DNA from: Saccharibacter floricola DSM 15669
GTDB lineage: Bacteria > Pseudomonadota > Alphaproteobacteria > Acetobacterales > Acetobacteraceae
Length of the DNA: 64,000 bases
Assembly (NCBI RefSeq): GCF_000378165.1
Contig: NZ_KB899335.1
Span: forward strand, 186,001-250,000
Reading direction: 5' to 3'
A program made the translations under genes and the position numbers. Shown here in pieces: positions 8,299-17,187 of this stretch. The number at the start of each line of letters is the position of its first letter. Positions within the stretch are counted from its first letter, which is position 1. The notes under the pieces are model-generated. The model was not told the DNA's origin. It saw nothing but the letters and a program-made list of their open reading frames with translations, and ran no database searches.

Positions 8299-9174
8299 AT
8301 GTTTCCTTTTTCCCTCCCAACCCGCCTTAAACGCTTAAAGACCCCCCGCTGTTCTCAAGAATCCCTTGAGACTGTCTTTAACTATGTTCTGCTTGACGAC
8401 GTTCCCTATCCCAACACGCCCCTTCCTTCAGATGTCTTGCCTCGCTCAACTTCTGAAGAAATTATGGAGAATTATCGTCTCTGCTGGCAACTGCTCGAGT
8501 TTGGCGTTCATCGTCCGCAATTTCGAGCGCTCACAAAACGCATTGCGCGCACAGGCCACGCCTCTGTTGATGAACAACGAGCCTTTAAATACGCACGGGC
8601 AAAATTCAAACATATGCGCTTTGCCTGTGCGAACCTCAGTAAAGCACATCGTTACCCACTCATTTTGCATATCGTCACTATTATTATGGGCAATATGCAG
8701 GACGCTTTTAAAAACAACCAACGCCTCAGCACGTTCATCAATGGCTGCTTCCTGTGGGTCGCCTTAACCCCAGCCTTCTATTGGTTTATCCAGTTATCGC
8801 TCCTTACCCTGCGCCTCGATAACCCAGAAGGAGTGCTCGCTTACCAACGTAAGCAAAATACTAAACTCGCACATCTCATGGAAACGCTGGATGCAACAAC
8901 AGGCCATGAATTCCATATCATGCGCAAAATTATCAGCCGCCGCGTCGCTTATAATGATTCACTACGAACCATTCGCCCAAGCGAATCCCTCAACCAACTG
9001 TCAGAATATCTCGCGACCATTAACGGTATGATGGGCGATATGCATGATGATCTCATCGAAAAGAAACTCAACGGCACACAGCATTACCGTCGTGACCGCT
9101 TTGAAGCTCCGCATGAAATTATCAAACGTATTACGGTTTTCCTCACCCGTTCTAAAGCGCTAACGCCTGATTAA
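8299..9174 (+). CDS. Unknown protein with two CHAD-like helical units
   Basis: A 291-residue, mainly helical protein that I do not recognise as a named family. Two parts resemble each other. Residues 98-135 have a basic helix (YARAKFKHMR) followed about 20 residues later by MGNMQD, and residues 206-250 have HIMRKIISRR followed about 30 residues later by MGDMHD. This basic-helix plus G-x-x-x-D arrangement is like the repeated helical bundles of CHAD domains, which bind polyphosphate in characterised members; the link is my inference. A hydrophobic stretch at about 151-170 could be a membrane helix. It is the last gene of the plus-strand set, and its TAA shares TTAA with the stop of the opposing gene. 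Confidence 0.5.
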   Translation: MFPFSLPTRLKRLKTPRCSQESLETVFNYVLLDDVPYPNTPLPSDVLPRSTSEEIMENYRLCWQLLEFGVHRPQFRALTKRIARTGHASVDEQRAFKYARAKFKHMRFACANLSKAHRYPLILHIVTIIMGNMQDAFKNNQRLSTFINGCFLWVALTPAFYWFIQLSLLTLRLDNPEGVLAYQRKQNTKLAHLMETLDATTGHEFHIMRKIISRRVAYNDSLRTIRPSESLNQLSEYLATINGMMGDMHDDLIEKKLNGTQHYRRDRFEAPHEIIKRITVFLTRSKALTPD

Positions 9175-10598
9175 ATCAGGCGCTTCTTGCGTAGCTGCGC
9201 AGCAATATCCTCTTTCACAGCCAAATAAGCCTGCCGCGCATCCACATGAACGCAATCTGCTCCTCCAAAAGTAAGCTGTGGCATAAGCTCAATTTTTGTC
9301 TGAAGCGCTTCCCGGTCATGATCTGGCTTACGGCCCAGCGCTGTATCCACATCAACATCTAAAACAATCACGAGATCAGGACGGTAAGCCGCAATTTTCT
9401 CGTAAAGACGCCGTTCTATCCGCGCTAACAGGCGAATGATGGGGTTATTTGTCTGCGCAGCTGACAAGCCCGGCCCGTCACATTGCCCCGGGATTTCCGC
9501 TTGTGGATAACGGTCTGTTATCACAAAATGACCTTGGTCAACGGCCTTTTTAACATGAAGGAAGCGCTTATAGCGCAACAAAGAAAACCCAAAGACAACC
9601 AAAGCCGTTACAAGACCGGGAATTTTCTCTCCCTTTGTCCGTGTCTTCTTTGCCTTTTTTGTCAGCTTTCTTTCCAACCACGGCCCAATAAGGGGCCACG
9701 TGCCAATGCGACGGCCAAGGTCACCTGAACCAAGCCCCAAATAGCCATACATTGTTGGTCGCATCCGCCCCAGACATTTTACAAGATCCGCGCTTATGCT
9801 GGACTTTCCAGACCCATCACACCCAACAAGAGAGACCAAAACCCCTTCACGTTGAGAGGCCGGTGCTGGATAAAGGGCTAAAACACGATCAACAGCCTCT
9901 TTGGCGTGTGTCAGCACTGTCTCCAAGGGCTGTGTTGAATCCAGCTCCAAAATAGGGGCCCCATTAAAACTAAGCTTTGGCAGATCACTAATTTTACGCT
10001 CAAGCTTAAAACGCACATGATCCGGCTTACGCTGCAATGCTGTTTCAATATCTACATGCAGTCGGATCACTAAGTCAGGCTTAAAGCGAGCCATACGTGC
10101 ATAAAACACACGCTCAAAACGACTTAATAGCCCCGCCCAATGCTGGGTAAAATTCAAATTAGCAACTGTCGGGCCATCCATCGGGCCGGGAAGGCTATTT
10201 TGGGGGTAACGATCCGTTAAAATCGCGTAGCCTCGCCAATGCCACCAACGCATTTTGGAAAAGCGCACGACACGTCGCATAGAAAGAACAAAACCTGCCA
10301 CAATAGCGACAGAGGTCGCTTTCTTCCCCGTTTGTATGCGCTTATTTTCACTTTTCGCTTTTTTGCTAACAAGCGAACCAATCAACGGAACCGGGCCAAG
10401 GGCACGTTCCAAATTGCCCGCTTGTTTGCCTAAATGACAAAAAGCTGTCGGGCGCTGTTTGGACATTTCCTCCAACAACACAGAGCCGACCGTCGATTTT
10501 CCGCTCCCATCGCAGCCAATAAGAGCAATAACGGGCTGTTTACGTCCTAAAATAGGCGTCAAGGGGTGGAGGTCTGCACACATAAGACGGGGCCTCAT
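9171..10598 (-). CDS. Fused tandem P-loop kinase, thymidylate-kinase-like (two domains)
   Basis: A 475-residue protein made of two copies of the same domain. Each has an identical Walker A (GCDGSGKS at residues 28-35 and 259-266), a DRYPQ nucleotide-kinase motif (129-133 and 362-366) followed by a PG-DGP segment, and a PDLVI-L-VD strand followed by A-x-x-RKPDH. The order P-loop, DRY, PDL matches thymidylate kinase-like proteins. Each half also has an unusual KK/TK-rich insert plus a hydrophobic stretch before DRY. The true phospho-acceptor is unknown. It may be a sugar or dTMP-type nucleotide; the rfb genes need dTTP, but that connection is speculative. ATG at 10598; an ATG at 10583 with GAGG upstream is an alternative start. 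Confidence 0.7.
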   Translation of the reverse strand: MRPRLMCADLHPLTPILGRKQPVIALIGCDGSGKSTVGSVLLEEMSKQRPTAFCHLGKQAGNLERALGPVPLIGSLVSKKAKSENKRIQTGKKATSVAIVAGFVLSMRRVVRFSKMRWWHWRGYAILTDRYPQNSLPGPMDGPTVANLNFTQHWAGLLSRFERVFYARMARFKPDLVIRLHVDIETALQRKPDHVRFKLERKISDLPKLSFNGAPILELDSTQPLETVLTHAKEAVDRVLALYPAPASQREGVLVSLVGCDGSGKSSISADLVKCLGRMRPTMYGYLGLGSGDLGRRIGTWPLIGPWLERKLTKKAKKTRTKGEKIPGLVTALVVFGFSLLRYKRFLHVKKAVDQGHFVITDRYPQAEIPGQCDGPGLSAAQTNNPIIRLLARIERRLYEKIAAYRPDLVIVLDVDVDTALGRKPDHDREALQTKIELMPQLTFGGADCVHVDARQAYLAVKEDIAAQLRKKRLI

Positions 10599-10653
10599 AC
10601 CTAGTGGAGGGCGCGATAATATGGCTTTTTTCCCTAAAGAGATAGGGGCTTAA

Positions 10654-10998
10654 TTACAGCTTCAAACCAAATTGAGAACCAACCCATGTGACCAATAGAT
10701 ACAACACACAGGTCAGGCTACAGCCAATGACTAGCACGAGCCAAAAATCCATGCCATGCCGTAATAAAAACGGCATCACCAAAAACATCGGTAGCGACGG
10801 CAAGACATACCAAAAGGTCGCCTCTGTGTGGTTTGCCATCAGGGACGGGTCTGGCTTTTCGAGCCATAACCACACCATCCCCAAAACAGATATGAGGGGA
10901 AGGGCTGCAATAAGCGCACCAAACCCTGGGTAACGTCGCGCAACGCTTGAAACAACTGCAATCAGAAGACCTGAAAGTATCACCTTAACAAGAAACAT
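10654..10998 (-). CDS. DUF3147 family membrane protein
   Basis: A 114-residue protein with four hydrophobic segments and almost no soluble part. The N-terminal VKVILSGLLIAVVSSVARRYPGFGALIAALPLISVLGM pattern is that of the DUF3147 family of small inner-membrane proteins, whose function is not established. The ATG at 10998 comes just after the tRNA-Lys gene on the same strand, and it is followed after 55 bases by the double-kinase gene, so it could be co-transcribed with that gene. Confidence 0.75.
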   Translation of the reverse strand: MFLVKVILSGLLIAVVSSVARRYPGFGALIAALPLISVLGMVWLWLEKPDPSLMANHTEATFWYVLPSLPMFLVMPFLLRHGMDFWLVLVIGCSLTCVLYLLVTWVGSQFGLKL

Positions 10999-11062
10999 GG
11001 TCTATCTTACTGCGTCGTTTTAGTCCGCATCCTGATTTTTAGGGAAAAGAACGACCCGGTTA

Positions 11063-11138
<76 letters not shown>

Positions 11139-11198
11139 ATAACCGGTAGTCGTTGGCGATTTTCTAGCAGCCTCTGCAAAAGACCGCAAGAGCTTTTT

Positions 11199-12095
11199 TT
11201 AACGTTCTGCCTGTAAAACACGCATAAGTTCTTCAAGCTGCTCAAGCGAGCGATAACTAATTTTAAGTGACCCGCTTTTGCCGTTAAAATTAATCTGTGT
11301 TTTAAGCCCAAGCTTCAAAGAGAGATCTTCTTCCAACCGTGCAATCTCAGGAGCACGCTCCTTACAGGTTGATGACCCTTCAGCAGCGCGATTGGCCTGC
11401 GCCACGAGCGCTTCTGTTTGGCGAACATTGAGCCCTTTGTCCAACACAATCGCCATCGCCGCAACAGGGTCTGGATGGCCGAGGAGGGCACGCGCATGCC
11501 CAGCACTGAGCAAGCCATCACGCACATGCTGCAACAATTTTTGAGGCAGGTTAAGCAGCCTAATCGTGTTGGTTATATGGGAACGCGACTTCCCAACAGC
11601 GCCCGCTAACTCTTCTTGTGTGAGATGATACTCCTGCAGCAAACGCTGCAACCCTACGGCTTCTTCAATCGGATTAAGGTCAGAGCGCTGAAGGTTTTCC
11701 ACCATTGCAGCAGCCATCGCGTCCGTATCATCAAGCATACGAATATGCACCGGGACTTCATGCAGGCCCGCACGCTGCGAGGCCCGCCAGCGACGCTCCC
11801 CAGCGATGATTTGATAATGGCCTTCTTTATCGGGGTTTGGCCTGACAAGAAGAGGCTGGATGACCCCGCGTGACCGAATGGAATCCGCAAGCTCATTAAG
11901 CTTATCAGAGTCCATATGCACACGCGGCTGGAAAGGACTCGGCGCTAACAGATCAACAGCAAGCGTGCCCGGCTGGTTGAACGTGACCGTCTCCTTCGAG
12001 GTCTTATGGCCAGCGCGCGCCAAGACAGGCGCTTGATCGCCCAGCAAAGCGGCCAATCCACGGCCCAATCGTTGTGGGGGTCCCTTCTTAGCCAT
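11199..12095 (-). CDS. parB: Chromosome partitioning protein ParB
   Basis: A DNA-binding CTPase that loads at parS and spreads to build the partition complex. In its 298 residues, the N-terminal GLAALLGD segment contacts ParA in relatives. The sulfiredoxin-like domain carries PFQPR, IQPLLVRP and GERRWRASQRAG, the last being the CTP-binding motif. The helix-turn-helix follows (LTQEELAGAVGKSRSHITN), then a C-terminal dimerisation region. It lies 4 bases after parA in the conserved alphaproteobacterial rsmG-parA-parB order; a parS site lies about 1.3 kb upstream, inside rsmG. Confidence 0.96.
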   Translation of the reverse strand: MAKKGPPQRLGRGLAALLGDQAPVLARAGHKTSKETVTFNQPGTLAVDLLAPSPFQPRVHMDSDKLNELADSIRSRGVIQPLLVRPNPDKEGHYQIIAGERRWRASQRAGLHEVPVHIRMLDDTDAMAAAMVENLQRSDLNPIEEAVGLQRLLQEYHLTQEELAGAVGKSRSHITNTIRLLNLPQKLLQHVRDGLLSAGHARALLGHPDPVAAMAIVLDKGLNVRQTEALVAQANRAAEGSSTCKERAPEIARLEEDLSLKLGLKTQINFNGKSGSLKISYRSLEQLEELMRVLQAER

Positions 12096-12099
12096 GGCC

Positions 12100-12888
12100 T
12101 TATCCCTTCTTCTGACGCGCTATCAGCTCTTCAGCTAGCGCCATATAGGCTTCAGCCCCTGAGGAACGTCGCGCATAGGTTAGCACCGACTGCCCATGAC
12201 TTTGCGCTTCTGGAATACGGACATTACGCGGAATCAGCGTCTGGAAGACTTGCTCACCAAAGAAACCACGCGCATCTTCAGCAACCAAAGAAGACAGATT
12301 ATTCCGCCGGTCATACATCGTCAGCACGATCCCCTCGAGATGGAGATCCGCATTAAAGGCATGCCGCACCCGGTCGATTGTGCGCACGAGCTGGCTAATC
12401 CCCTCAAGAGCAAAAAACTCACATTGCAGTGGCACCAAAACACTTTGAGCAATAATGAGGGCATTGAGTGTCAACAGCCCTAAGCTCGGCGGGCAATCAA
12501 TGAGGATCGTATCATACCGGTCTTTCACATGCTGCAACGCATCGTGCAGGCGATATTCGCGGCGCTCCCCATCCATAATTTCCAATTCAGCACCAGCGAG
12601 GTCTCCATTCGCAGGGATCACGTCAAGCTGTTCAATCGCACTGGGTTGGGGAAGAGTGGAAGGCTCTTCATCACCCACAAGGGCACTATAGCTCCCCCGG
12701 CTTCGCTGGTCATACTCGACACCGAGCCCCGTTGACGCATTCCCTTGCGGGTCAAGATCCACCAACAAAACACGCTGATGCTGAGCAAGAGCTGCCGCAA
12801 GGTTAAGGCTGGTTGTGGTTTTTCCCACCCCGCCTTTTTGGTTCGCAATGGCGATAATTCGAGTGTTGTGTGAAGGCTCTTTAGACAC
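12100..12888 (-). CDS. parA: Chromosome partitioning ATPase ParA
   Basis: A deviant-Walker ATPase that moves ParB-parS complexes and so segregates the origin region. The deviant Walker A motif IANQKGGVGKTTT lies close to the N-terminus, with LLVDLDPQGNASTG and LIDCPPSLGLLTLNAL as the next conserved blocks. I took the GTG at 12888, which gives 262 residues, the usual size, and only an 8-base overlap with the end of rsmG. A GTG at 12927 is also in frame but would overlap rsmG by 47 bases. Neither has a clear ribosome site, so translation is probably coupled to rsmG. Confidence 0.93.
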   Translation of the reverse strand: MSKEPSHNTRIIAIANQKGGVGKTTTSLNLAAALAQHQRVLLVDLDPQGNASTGLGVEYDQRSRGSYSALVGDEEPSTLPQPSAIEQLDVIPANGDLAGAELEIMDGERREYRLHDALQHVKDRYDTILIDCPPSLGLLTLNALIIAQSVLVPLQCEFFALEGISQLVRTIDRVRHAFNADLHLEGIVLTMYDRRNNLSSLVAEDARGFFGEQVFQTLIPRNVRIPEAQSHGQSVLTYARRSSGAEAYMALAEELIARQKKG

Positions 12889-13459
12889 GTTTAAGTTCAC
12901 TAATTTTAAGAAGAACGCCGTCCTCACTGGACTGGCTGGGGAAGCTTTCTGTTGTCATGTGCCAGTCACGGGTAGCGTCGGTCAACTCATCAGAGGCTTT
13001 TCGCCCTTTTAAAAACAAACAAAACCCCTCTTTTTTCAAAAGAGGTTCTGCCCAGCCAAGCAATCGCGACAACGGGGCTAGAGCACGCGCGGTAATAATA
13101 TCCGCAGGTTCTACCTCAGCGGCCTCAATCCGTTTTGCGATGACCGTTGTCTTTACCCCGCACAGTCGGCTTGCTTCACGCAGAAAGGCGCATTTGCGCT
13201 GGTCAGATTCAATAAGTGTGACCGGATTTCCCGTCGCAATCGCGAGGATAAGACCAGGGAAGCCACCCCCTGACCCTAGGTCAATTATGCGTACTCCAGC
13301 AGGAATATGCGCCGTAAGCTGCAAACTATCCTCAATATGGCGCGACCAAAGATGGGCCATATCGCGGGGACTAATGAGGTTAATGCGGCTATTCCATTGC
13401 TCTAACAGGGCGGCAAATCGCTCTAGTTTCTCATGCGTTTCACGTGAAACACCCGTCAT
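12881..13459 (-). CDS. rsmG: 16S rRNA (guanine-N7) methyltransferase RsmG
   Basis: Methylates N7 of the conserved guanine at position 527 (E. coli numbering) of 16S rRNA using S-adenosylmethionine. The 192-residue protein shows the RsmG pattern: [12 protein letters not shown] followed by [12 protein letters not shown], the SAM-binding loop [29 protein letters not shown], and [13 protein letters not shown]. The ATG overlaps the mnmG stop (ATGA). Codons for residues VSRET near the N-terminus also form the parS palindrome, so the protein sequence here is under a second, DNA-level constraint. Confidence 0.95.
   Translation of the reverse strand: MTGVSRETHEKLERFAALLEQWNSRINLISPRDMAHLWSRHIEDSLQLTAHIPAGVRIIDLGSGGGFPGLILAIATGNPVTLIESDQRKCAFLREASRLCGVKTTVIAKRIEAAEVEPADIITARALAPLSRLLGWAEPLLKKEGFCLFLKGRKASDELTDATRDWHMTTESFPSQSSEDGVLLKISELKRV
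13437..13450. promoter_or_regulatory. parS partition site inside rsmG
   Basis: The sequence gtttcacgtgaaac is a perfect 14-base palindrome. With its flanks it matches 15 of 16 bases of the well-known bacterial parS consensus TGTTTCACGTGAAACA. It lies in the first codons of rsmG, close to parA and parB, where many alphaproteobacteria carry parS. It should be the nucleation site for ParB and marks the origin-proximal part of the chromosome. Confidence 0.88.
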
Positions 13460-15315
13460 GATCGACTCCTGACATGCGCAAGCAGAGCAACCAGCGCAGC
13501 CGGCGTTAGGCCACGCACACGCTGCGCCGCTGCAAAATTAGGCGGCCGTGCTTCCGAAAGGCGCTCTTGCATTTCACGGCTTAACCCACCAATCGCACTG
13601 TAGTCCAGATCATCGGGAAGTTGCAGCCCCGTTTCACTTTGAAGCTGGGCAATATCGCGCTCTTGCCGGCGGAGGTACCCGCCATACCGTGCTTCTGTCT
13701 GAACATGGCGACGCACACGTTCGGGCAGCTGTCCATACCAAGGGGCAAGGGCCTTCACCTGTTCTTCTTGCGCTTGGGTCGCGAGGACATCAAGCAAGCT
13801 CCGCCGCCGTCCATCTTGAGAAACCTCAATCCCCTGTTTTTGCAGGTCTTGGGGAAGGAAGATTTTGTCTGATGCGCGTTTAATCGCCTCATCAATCTGA
13901 CGCACCGTTTCCTCAAACATATGGCGCCGTTCATCACTGACACAGCCCGCCTCAATGCCTTTAGGCGTTAAACGCAAGTCCGCGTTATCGGCTCGAAGAA
14001 GAAGGCGATATTCCGCCCGCGAGGTAAACATGCGGTACGGCTCGCTAATGCCGTGCAAGGTCAGATCATCGACCAACACACCCAAGTAAGATTCATGGCG
14101 GCCTAACGTCAGCGGTTCTTTGCCCGCCACAGCACGCGCCGCATTGACGCCAGCCAGCAAGCCTTGCGCCCCGGCTTCTTCATAGCCTGTCGTGCCGTTG
14201 ATTTGCCCAGCCAGATACAGCCCCGGCAATTTTCTCAGTTCAAGAGAAGGACGTAGCTCGCGTGGATCGACATAGTCATATTCAACCGCATAGCCCGGTG
14301 TCACGATCCGGGCGTTTTCCAACCCCGGCATGCTAGCAATCATTTTCTCTTGAACGGAAGCGGGCAGGGAGGTGCTGATTCCATTTGGATACACCAAGTC
14401 ACCGCCGGGATTTTCAGGCAGTCCCTCTGGCTCCAAAAACACCTGATGGCTATCACGCCCTGCAAAACGAATGATTTTATCTTCAATCGACGGGCAATAG
14501 CGCGGCCCACGCCCAACAATTTCTCCCCCATACATGGCGGAGAGATGAAGGTTGTCACGAATGATCTGATGAGTCTCTGCCGTTGTGTGGGTAATCCGAC
14601 AGGTCAGCTGACGATGAGGCAGCTCAGACGTGAGCGCACTAAAAGCCTCTGGCTCCTCATCCCCCACATCAGCAGGCAAGCTCTCCCAATCAATGCTATC
14701 GCGAGCAAGACGAGGAGGGGTGCCTGTTTTCAACCGCCCCATAGCAAGACCGAGCGCCTCAAGTCGCTCTCCAAGCTGCGTAGCGGGGGCCTCCCCAATA
14801 CGCCCAGCTTCTTCTTTGACATCACCGGTATGGATCACCCCACGTAGGAACGTCCCACTGGTAATCACCACAGCGCCCGCATGATAGCGACGGCCATCTT
14901 CACACACCACACCGCTCACGCGCTGATCGTCAACGATCAGATCACCCACAGCACCTGCCTCAATCACAAGGTTAGGTGTCGCACGCAACAACTCCTGCAC
15001 CGCCGCACGGTAAAGAAAGCGATCTGCTTGCGCACGCGGGCCATGAACAGCAGGCCCTTTGGAGCGATTAAGTAGTTTGAAATGAATACCAGCCCGATCG
15101 GCCGCTTTCCCCATAATCCCATCAAGGGCATCAATTTCACGCACAAGGTGACCTTTGCCGATCCCGCCAATGGCAGGATTGCACGACATCGCCCCGATTG
15201 TGTCGGGGTTCTGTGTCAGCAATAACGTCGCTGCTCCCGTACGAGCGGACGCCGCCGCGGCCTCGGTGCCCGCATGGCCACCACCGATGACGATCACATC
15301 ATAATCTGGGGTCAT
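13456..15315 (-). CDS. mnmG: tRNA uridine-5-carboxymethylaminomethyl modification enzyme MnmG
   Basis: The FAD-binding partner of MnmE; the two form the cmnm5U modification at the wobble uridine of several tRNAs. The 619-residue protein begins with the FAD-binding Rossmann signature [14 protein letters not shown]. It carries [42 protein letters not shown] and a C-terminal region with [15 protein letters not shown] and YGGYLRRQ, which are all family signatures. The ATG at 15315 follows the mnmE stop by 6 bases, and the stop overlaps the rsmG start. GidA is the older name. Confidence 0.97.
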   Translation of the reverse strand: MTPDYDVIVIGGGHAGTEAAAASARTGAATLLLTQNPDTIGAMSCNPAIGGIGKGHLVREIDALDGIMGKAADRAGIHFKLLNRSKGPAVHGPRAQADRFLYRAAVQELLRATPNLVIEAGAVGDLIVDDQRVSGVVCEDGRRYHAGAVVITSGTFLRGVIHTGDVKEEAGRIGEAPATQLGERLEALGLAMGRLKTGTPPRLARDSIDWESLPADVGDEEPEAFSALTSELPHRQLTCRITHTTAETHQIIRDNLHLSAMYGGEIVGRGPRYCPSIEDKIIRFAGRDSHQVFLEPEGLPENPGGDLVYPNGISTSLPASVQEKMIASMPGLENARIVTPGYAVEYDYVDPRELRPSLELRKLPGLYLAGQINGTTGYEEAGAQGLLAGVNAARAVAGKEPLTLGRHESYLGVLVDDLTLHGISEPYRMFTSRAEYRLLLRADNADLRLTPKGIEAGCVSDERRHMFEETVRQIDEAIKRASDKIFLPQDLQKQGIEVSQDGRRRSLLDVLATQAQEEQVKALAPWYGQLPERVRRHVQTEARYGGYLRRQERDIAQLQSETGLQLPDDLDYSAIGGLSREMQERLSEARPPNFAAAQRVRGLTPAALVALLAHVRSRS

Positions 15316-15321
15316 GATCTC

Positions 15322-16617
15322 TTATTTCCCGATACAAAACTGGCCAAAAATCGTGTCGAGCAAGGCTTCAACATCCACATGCCCGGTTAAACGCCCCAAA
15401 GCGCGCATCGCCAAGCGCAGCTCTTCACCACGAATCTCCGGCCATGGTGCGCTCATCGCACGCTCTAAATGATCCCGCGCTTCCTCCAGCCCAGCACGAT
15501 GACGGGCCCGCGTTAGGGGAGGAGCCGCACGTTGGTTCATCAACGTCTTCACCACATCACTGAGGATCGCCCGCAGCGGAGCAATCCCCTCTGGGCTTTG
15601 CGTATGGATGCCAATCTCTCCCTCTAACGCCGGCACAAGGTCAATCTTTGTGCGGACACGGATCGCATCAGGAGCCAAGGTCTCAGCGTCATCACCGGGG
15701 CCAACAAGATGCAGTACCCGATCCGCCTTTTCTACATGGCGCATAGCACGACGGATCCCTTCCGCCTCAATCTCATCATCCGTCTCGCGCAGCCCGGCGG
15801 TATCAATCAAACGCAGCTTAATACCATCCAGCATCCAATCCACACTGATCGCATCACGCGTCGTCCCGGCTTTTTGCGTAACGATCGCCGCATCATGCCC
15901 ACACAGCGCATTCAACAAGCTCGACTTCCCAACATTAGGCGCCCCTGCGATGACAACCGTCAGGCCTTCACGCGTGATTTCTCCACGTTCATCCTTTAAA
16001 TGCTCGCTCATCTCGTGGCCTAAAGCCCGGCACTCTCCAAGCAGCGCTTCTTCCACCTCAGCTGGCAGCTCCTCGTCGGGAAAGTCAATCAAGGCCTCTT
16101 GCTGCGCAAGTACCTGCCGCAAACGCTGGCTCCATCCCTGATACAACGTGCTTAACACACCATCAGCTTGGGCAAGCGCTTGCTTCCGCTGGGCCTGTGT
16201 TTCCGCATCGACAAGGTCGGCAATCGCTTCCGCCTGAAGCAAATCCAGCCGCCCTGCTTGAACAGCGCGGCGCGTAAACTCACCCGGCTCGGCAGGCCGT
16301 GCTCCAAGAGAAACGAGGGCCTGTGCGACCGATTCAATAATCGCGGGGCCGGCATGAAGATGCAGCTCAGCGCTATCTTCTCCCGTATAGGAACGCGGGC
16401 CTGGAAGCCACAGGATCAAAGCCTGATCCAACACCTCTCCATCATGACGCAAAGAGCGTAAACTTGCGTAACGTGGAGCAGGTAACGAGCCTGCAAGGCT
16501 CTCAAGAATGAACGCACTTTGAGGCCCACTGAGCCGCATCACGGCAATCGCCGCACGGCCAAGCCCGGTCGCGAGTGCAAAAATAGTGGGGGTCTGTGAA
16601 GACATGGAGGCAGTCAT
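15322..16617 (-). CDS. mnmE: tRNA modification GTPase MnmE
   Basis: A G-domain protein that works with MnmG on wobble uridines. The 431-residue product has an N-terminal formyl-THF-binding domain ([39 protein letters not shown]). A Ras-like GTPase domain is inserted in a helical domain, with the P-loop [15 protein letters not shown]2/G3 parts [10 protein letters not shown] and [11 protein letters not shown], and the end CIGK with the catalytic cysteine. I chose the ATG at 16617 because GGAAG is 7 bases upstream; ATGs at 16629 and 16605 are in the same frame. Confidence 0.96.
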   Translation of the reverse strand: MTASMSSQTPTIFALATGLGRAAIAVMRLSGPQSAFILESLAGSLPAPRYASLRSLRHDGEVLDQALILWLPGPRSYTGEDSAELHLHAGPAIIESVAQALVSLGARPAEPGEFTRRAVQAGRLDLLQAEAIADLVDAETQAQRKQALAQADGVLSTLYQGWSQRLRQVLAQQEALIDFPDEELPAEVEEALLGECRALGHEMSEHLKDERGEITREGLTVVIAGAPNVGKSSLLNALCGHDAAIVTQKAGTTRDAISVDWMLDGIKLRLIDTAGLRETDDEIEAEGIRRAMRHVEKADRVLHLVGPGDDAETLAPDAIRVRTKIDLVPALEGEIGIHTQSPEGIAPLRAILSDVVKTLMNQRAAPPLTRARHRAGLEEARDHLERAMSAPWPEIRGEELRLAMRALGRLTGHVDVEALLDTIFGQFCIGK

Positions 16618-16693
16618 GGGTGCTTCCATACAGCACTCTTGAAGGAAAATCAGCTTTATTGACGTTCTCAGCTCAAAAAGGCAGCTTAACGCT

Positions 16694-17140
16694 ATGGCTC
16701 AGCTTTCTTTTCACATCCCTCTTGGCACCATCACTCTCAGTGAAGACGATGGCCACATTGTCTCTCTGGATGAAGGGTGGGGCCGTGACCAAACCGAAAC
16801 CCCGCTTTTGGTCAGAGCACGTACCTTGTTGCAGGATTATTTCGACGCAGTCACCGTTGATCTCTCATCCCTCCCAGTACGCCCATATGGAACGAATTAT
16901 CAGAAACGCGTCTGGGAAGAGGTGCGTCACATTCCTTTTGGCCAAACACGACGTTACGGCGACATCGCACACGCTATCGGTGGAAGTGCCCAATCCGTCG
17001 GGACGGCCCTTGGCGCTAATATGATCCCACTTCTTATTCCGTGTCACCGGGTGGTCAGCGCACGGGGGTCTGGTGCGTATTCCGCCTTTGGCGGTGCTGA
17101 AGACAAAGTCCGTTTACTCGACCTTGAAAACGGCTTTTAA
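16694..17140 (+). CDS. ogt: Methylated-DNA--protein-cysteine methyltransferase
   Basis: A suicide DNA-repair protein that takes the alkyl group from O6-alkylguanine onto a cysteine. The 148-residue product has the DNA-binding helix-turn-helix with [15 protein letters not shown], the 'arginine finger' region AVG-like [10 protein letters not shown], and the active site IPCHRVV with Cys117. It lacks the Ada N-terminal zinc domain, so it is the stand-alone Ogt type. It is transcribed away from mnmE, and shares a terminator hairpin with the converging rho gene. Confidence 0.9.
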   Translation: MAQLSFHIPLGTITLSEDDGHIVSLDEGWGRDQTETPLLVRARTLLQDYFDAVTVDLSSLPVRPYGTNYQKRVWEEVRHIPFGQTRRYGDIAHAIGGSAQSVGTALGANMIPLLIPCHRVVSARGSGAYSAFGGAEDKVRLLDLENGF

Positions 17141-17159
17141 TACACATAGGGTTCCTACC

Positions 17160-17182
17160 AAAAAGGGGCCCTAAGGCCCCTT
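17160..17182 (-). terminator. Terminator between ogt and rho
   Basis: Arms aaggggcc and ggcccctt form an 8-bp stem with loop ctaa. Read on the minus strand it is followed by TTTTT, so it is a good Rho-independent terminator for rho; it may also slow ogt transcripts from the other side. Confidence 0.75.
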
Positions 17183-17187
17183 CATGA

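Noticed and set aside
12889-12927. Longer ParA start at the GTG at 12927
   Set aside because: It would overlap rsmG by 47 bases and add 13 residues not seen in the family; the GTG at 12888 fits better.
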